Positions 54,932 to 55,777 of a DNA stretch of 55,777 nucleotides are shown in pieces. A program made the translations under genes and the position numbers. A model generated the notes under the pieces. That model searched no databases. It saw only the letters and a list, made by a program, of their open reading frames with translations, and was not told where the DNA came from. Origin of the DNA: a virus; IMG/VR virus record IMGVR_UViG_3300025280_000039, positions 1 to 55,777 of that record, one strand, 5' to 3'. Every line of letters starts with the position of its first letter. Position 1 is the first letter of the stretch.

Positions 54932-54938
54932 GAAACGT

Positions 54939-54968
54939 AGCCGGCGCCTCGAGCTCGAGGCGCCGGCT
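54939..54968. other. Perfect 30-bp palindrome
   Basis: A perfect 30-bp palindrome, AGCCGGCGCCTCGAG followed by its complement, ending GGCGCCGGCT. It lies 8 bp after the 54931 stop. Could be a transcription barrier, protein site or cruciform. Confidence 0.9.
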
Positions 54969-55070
54969 TGACCTGGCAGCCAAGCTCGAGTTAGATTGCT
55001 CCCCACTCCTCTGCGCACCGTTGGGGACCTTCAAGCACACGCTGCCTTAAGGCCCCGACCTGCGCCTTCG

Positions 55071-55098
55071 GCCCCGACTCACATCGGGGCCTTTTTTT
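55071..55098 (+). terminator. Intrinsic terminator
   Basis: Stem GGCCCCGA / TCGGGGCC with 5-base loop followed by seven T. Strong plus-strand terminator for the 54215-54931 gene. Confidence 0.88.
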
Positions 55099-55200
55099 GC
55101 CCCGACCCCGACCCGAAACGCCAGCGATGAATCCCCGACCCCGACCCGAAACGCCAGCAATGAATCCCCGACCCCGACCCGATTTGACGGGATATGTGAA
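55099..55200. repeat. CCCCGACCCCGACCCGA repeat cluster 3
   Basis: Three near-identical units of CCCCGACCCCGACCCGA at about 55100, 55133 and 55166. The first two continue as AACGCCAGCRATGAAT, giving a roughly 33-bp period. The third passes into TTTGACGGGATATG, a promoter-like TTGACG followed 17-18 bp later by TAAAGT. Confidence 0.8.
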
Positions 55201-55211
55201 ATCGTGATAAA
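55182..55211 (+). promoter_or_regulatory. Promoter-like site before 55243
   Basis: TTGACG near 55184 and TAAAGT near 55208, spaced about 18 bp, right after the CCCCGACC units and 32 bp before the next ATG. Confidence 0.4.
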
Positions 55212-55242
55212 GTGGGCGCTCGTCAACAAACCGGAGTTCGAA

Positions 55243-55506
55243 ATGAAAAACTACAAACAAAAGATTAAGGAATTGGGCTTTTCCGTTATGCGCGGTGGTT
55301 ATCACGGCACCACCGATGACCGCATTGACCGGTGGTACGTGGAGCACCCGGCCACAGACTGTGTAGACCATCGTGGATCTGGATTCAAAACATTGCGAGA
55401 CGCATATCACGCCACCGCTGAGGTAGTAATGATGTGGAGAGTCGATGAGGAGGAAATCATCAGGTCAGAAACTTGCTCGACGTCAGCAAGTTCTCGGAGA
55501 CCTTAA
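55243..55506 (+). CDS. Hypothetical early protein
   Basis: An 87-residue protein with CCGGAG well before ATG 55243; an earlier in-frame start at 55204 overlaps the promoter. It has 'KNYKQKIKELGFSVMRGGYH', 'RWYVEHPATDCVDHRGSGFK' and 'TLRDAYHATAEVVMMW', like small host-takeover or Arc-binding proteins. No family recognised. Confidence 0.55.
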   Translation: MKNYKQKIKELGFSVMRGGYHGTTDDRIDRWYVEHPATDCVDHRGSGFKTLRDAYHATAEVVMMWRVDEEEIIRSETCSTSASSRRP

Positions 55507-55777
55507 GATGTGAGACTATTCCAAGCACAACCCGGTTTTGCCCCCCTCCGGTTGTTGACGCTACTTAAAGGGGGCAATCGGCCACCGGGGTTTCTATCCC
55601 TTCCCCGGTGGCCCGGTCGGAGCTCTCAGCCCCTTGCTAGAGCTCCGACCACCTTTTCCTCACCCAGCTACGCTACCCCGCCGGCGCTACCTGGCCTCGA
55701 GACTCTGAGCCCGACCCCCGACCCCGACTCCCGACCCCGACCCGACTATTACGGTTCCCGAACCCCGACCCCGACTA
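55507..55777. other. Right end: two strong hairpins and CCCCGACC repeats
   Basis: No gene seen. GGCCACCGGGG / CCCCGGTGGCC forms an 11-bp stem (55580-55590, 55603-55613). GGTCGGAGCTCT / AGAGCTCCGACC forms a 12-bp stem (55615-55626, 55639-55650). Then CCCCGACC repeats run from about 55710 to the last base. The hairpins may end transcription of the 55243 gene or form a structured RNA. Ending in such repeats suggests the window edge is an assembly break rather than a true end. Confidence 0.6.

Noticed and set aside
1-55777. tRNA genes, integrase, excisionase or phage RNA polymerase
   Set aside because: None recognised on either strand. Absence of lysogeny genes supports a virulent lifestyle but is not proof.
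1-55777. High frequency of GAGCTC and CTCGAG hexamers
   Set aside because: Noticed throughout, but it may follow from codon use (Glu-Leu, Leu-Glu). Without counting against a model I cannot call it a signal.

Overview
The window is most or all of a tailed bacteriophage genome. It has a terminase pair, a P22-like portal, scaffold, HK97/Mu gpT-type major capsid protein, connector (adaptor) proteins, two tail fibres, large internal virion proteins, holins and two muralytic enzymes, plus its own replication set (family A DNA polymerase, AEP-type primase, SF1 helicase, ssDNA-binding protein). No tail tape measure, sheath, integrase, phage RNA polymerase or tRNA was seen. This fits a virulent short-tailed phage of the kind common in marine metagenomes. 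The GTA-type 3-TM holin, the SleB and M15 lysins and the carried GroES suggest a Gram-negative, probably proteobacterial, host (inference). Gene packing is tight, with many ATGA, TGATG and TAATG stop-start overlaps.

Layout: (1) 1-1322: terS on the minus strand, then a repeat-rich non-coding region with a 29-bp inverted repeat and 'GTGTTACG' iterons. (2) 1323-6440, plus strand: small coupled genes, an IS110/Nop-like protein followed by an 18-bp periodic repeat array, an RHH regulator, a SleB lysin and a Dam-type methylase. (3) 6437-8640, minus strand: XRE regulator, two small proteins and an SNF2-like helicase. (4) 8715-16548, plus strand: replication operon ending in an XRE/sigma-region-4-like regulator. 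(5) 16541-49992, minus strand: the virion and lysis block, from terL (right) through portal, capsid, connectors and fibres to internal proteins and an M15 lysin (left). (6) 50008-55777: early or host-takeover region with an ArdC-like antirestriction protein, many very small genes, repeated structured leaders, strong hairpins and 'CCCCGACC' repeats up to the window end.

The standout is at 2434-4120. A 288-residue protein has an IS110-transposase-like C-terminal (Nop-like) domain but no DEDD/RuvC or HNH nuclease domain. It is followed at its stop codon by about 800 bp of non-coding array. Ten-nt repeats (GANNGAWYCA) alternate with about 8-nt variable spacers, and two repeat classes alternate so that the higher-order period is 36 bp. 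This matches the architecture described for TIGR-Tas systems (tandem interspaced guide RNA arrays plus a Nop-domain Tas protein, processed to 36-nt dual-spacer RNAs), here of the nuclease-less TasA kind. If correct, the phage carries an RNA-guided DNA-binding system whose targets are unknown.

How the parts fit: the right-end early genes probably counter restriction and reprogram the host. The central operon copies DNA through PolA, AEP primase, helicase and SSB. The sigma-like and XRE/RHH proteins are candidates for temporal control. The long leftward operon builds and packages virions, and the holins with SleB and M15 enzymes release them. terS and terL sit near opposite ends of the window, which fits a circular or circularly permuted map opened in the repeat-rich region.
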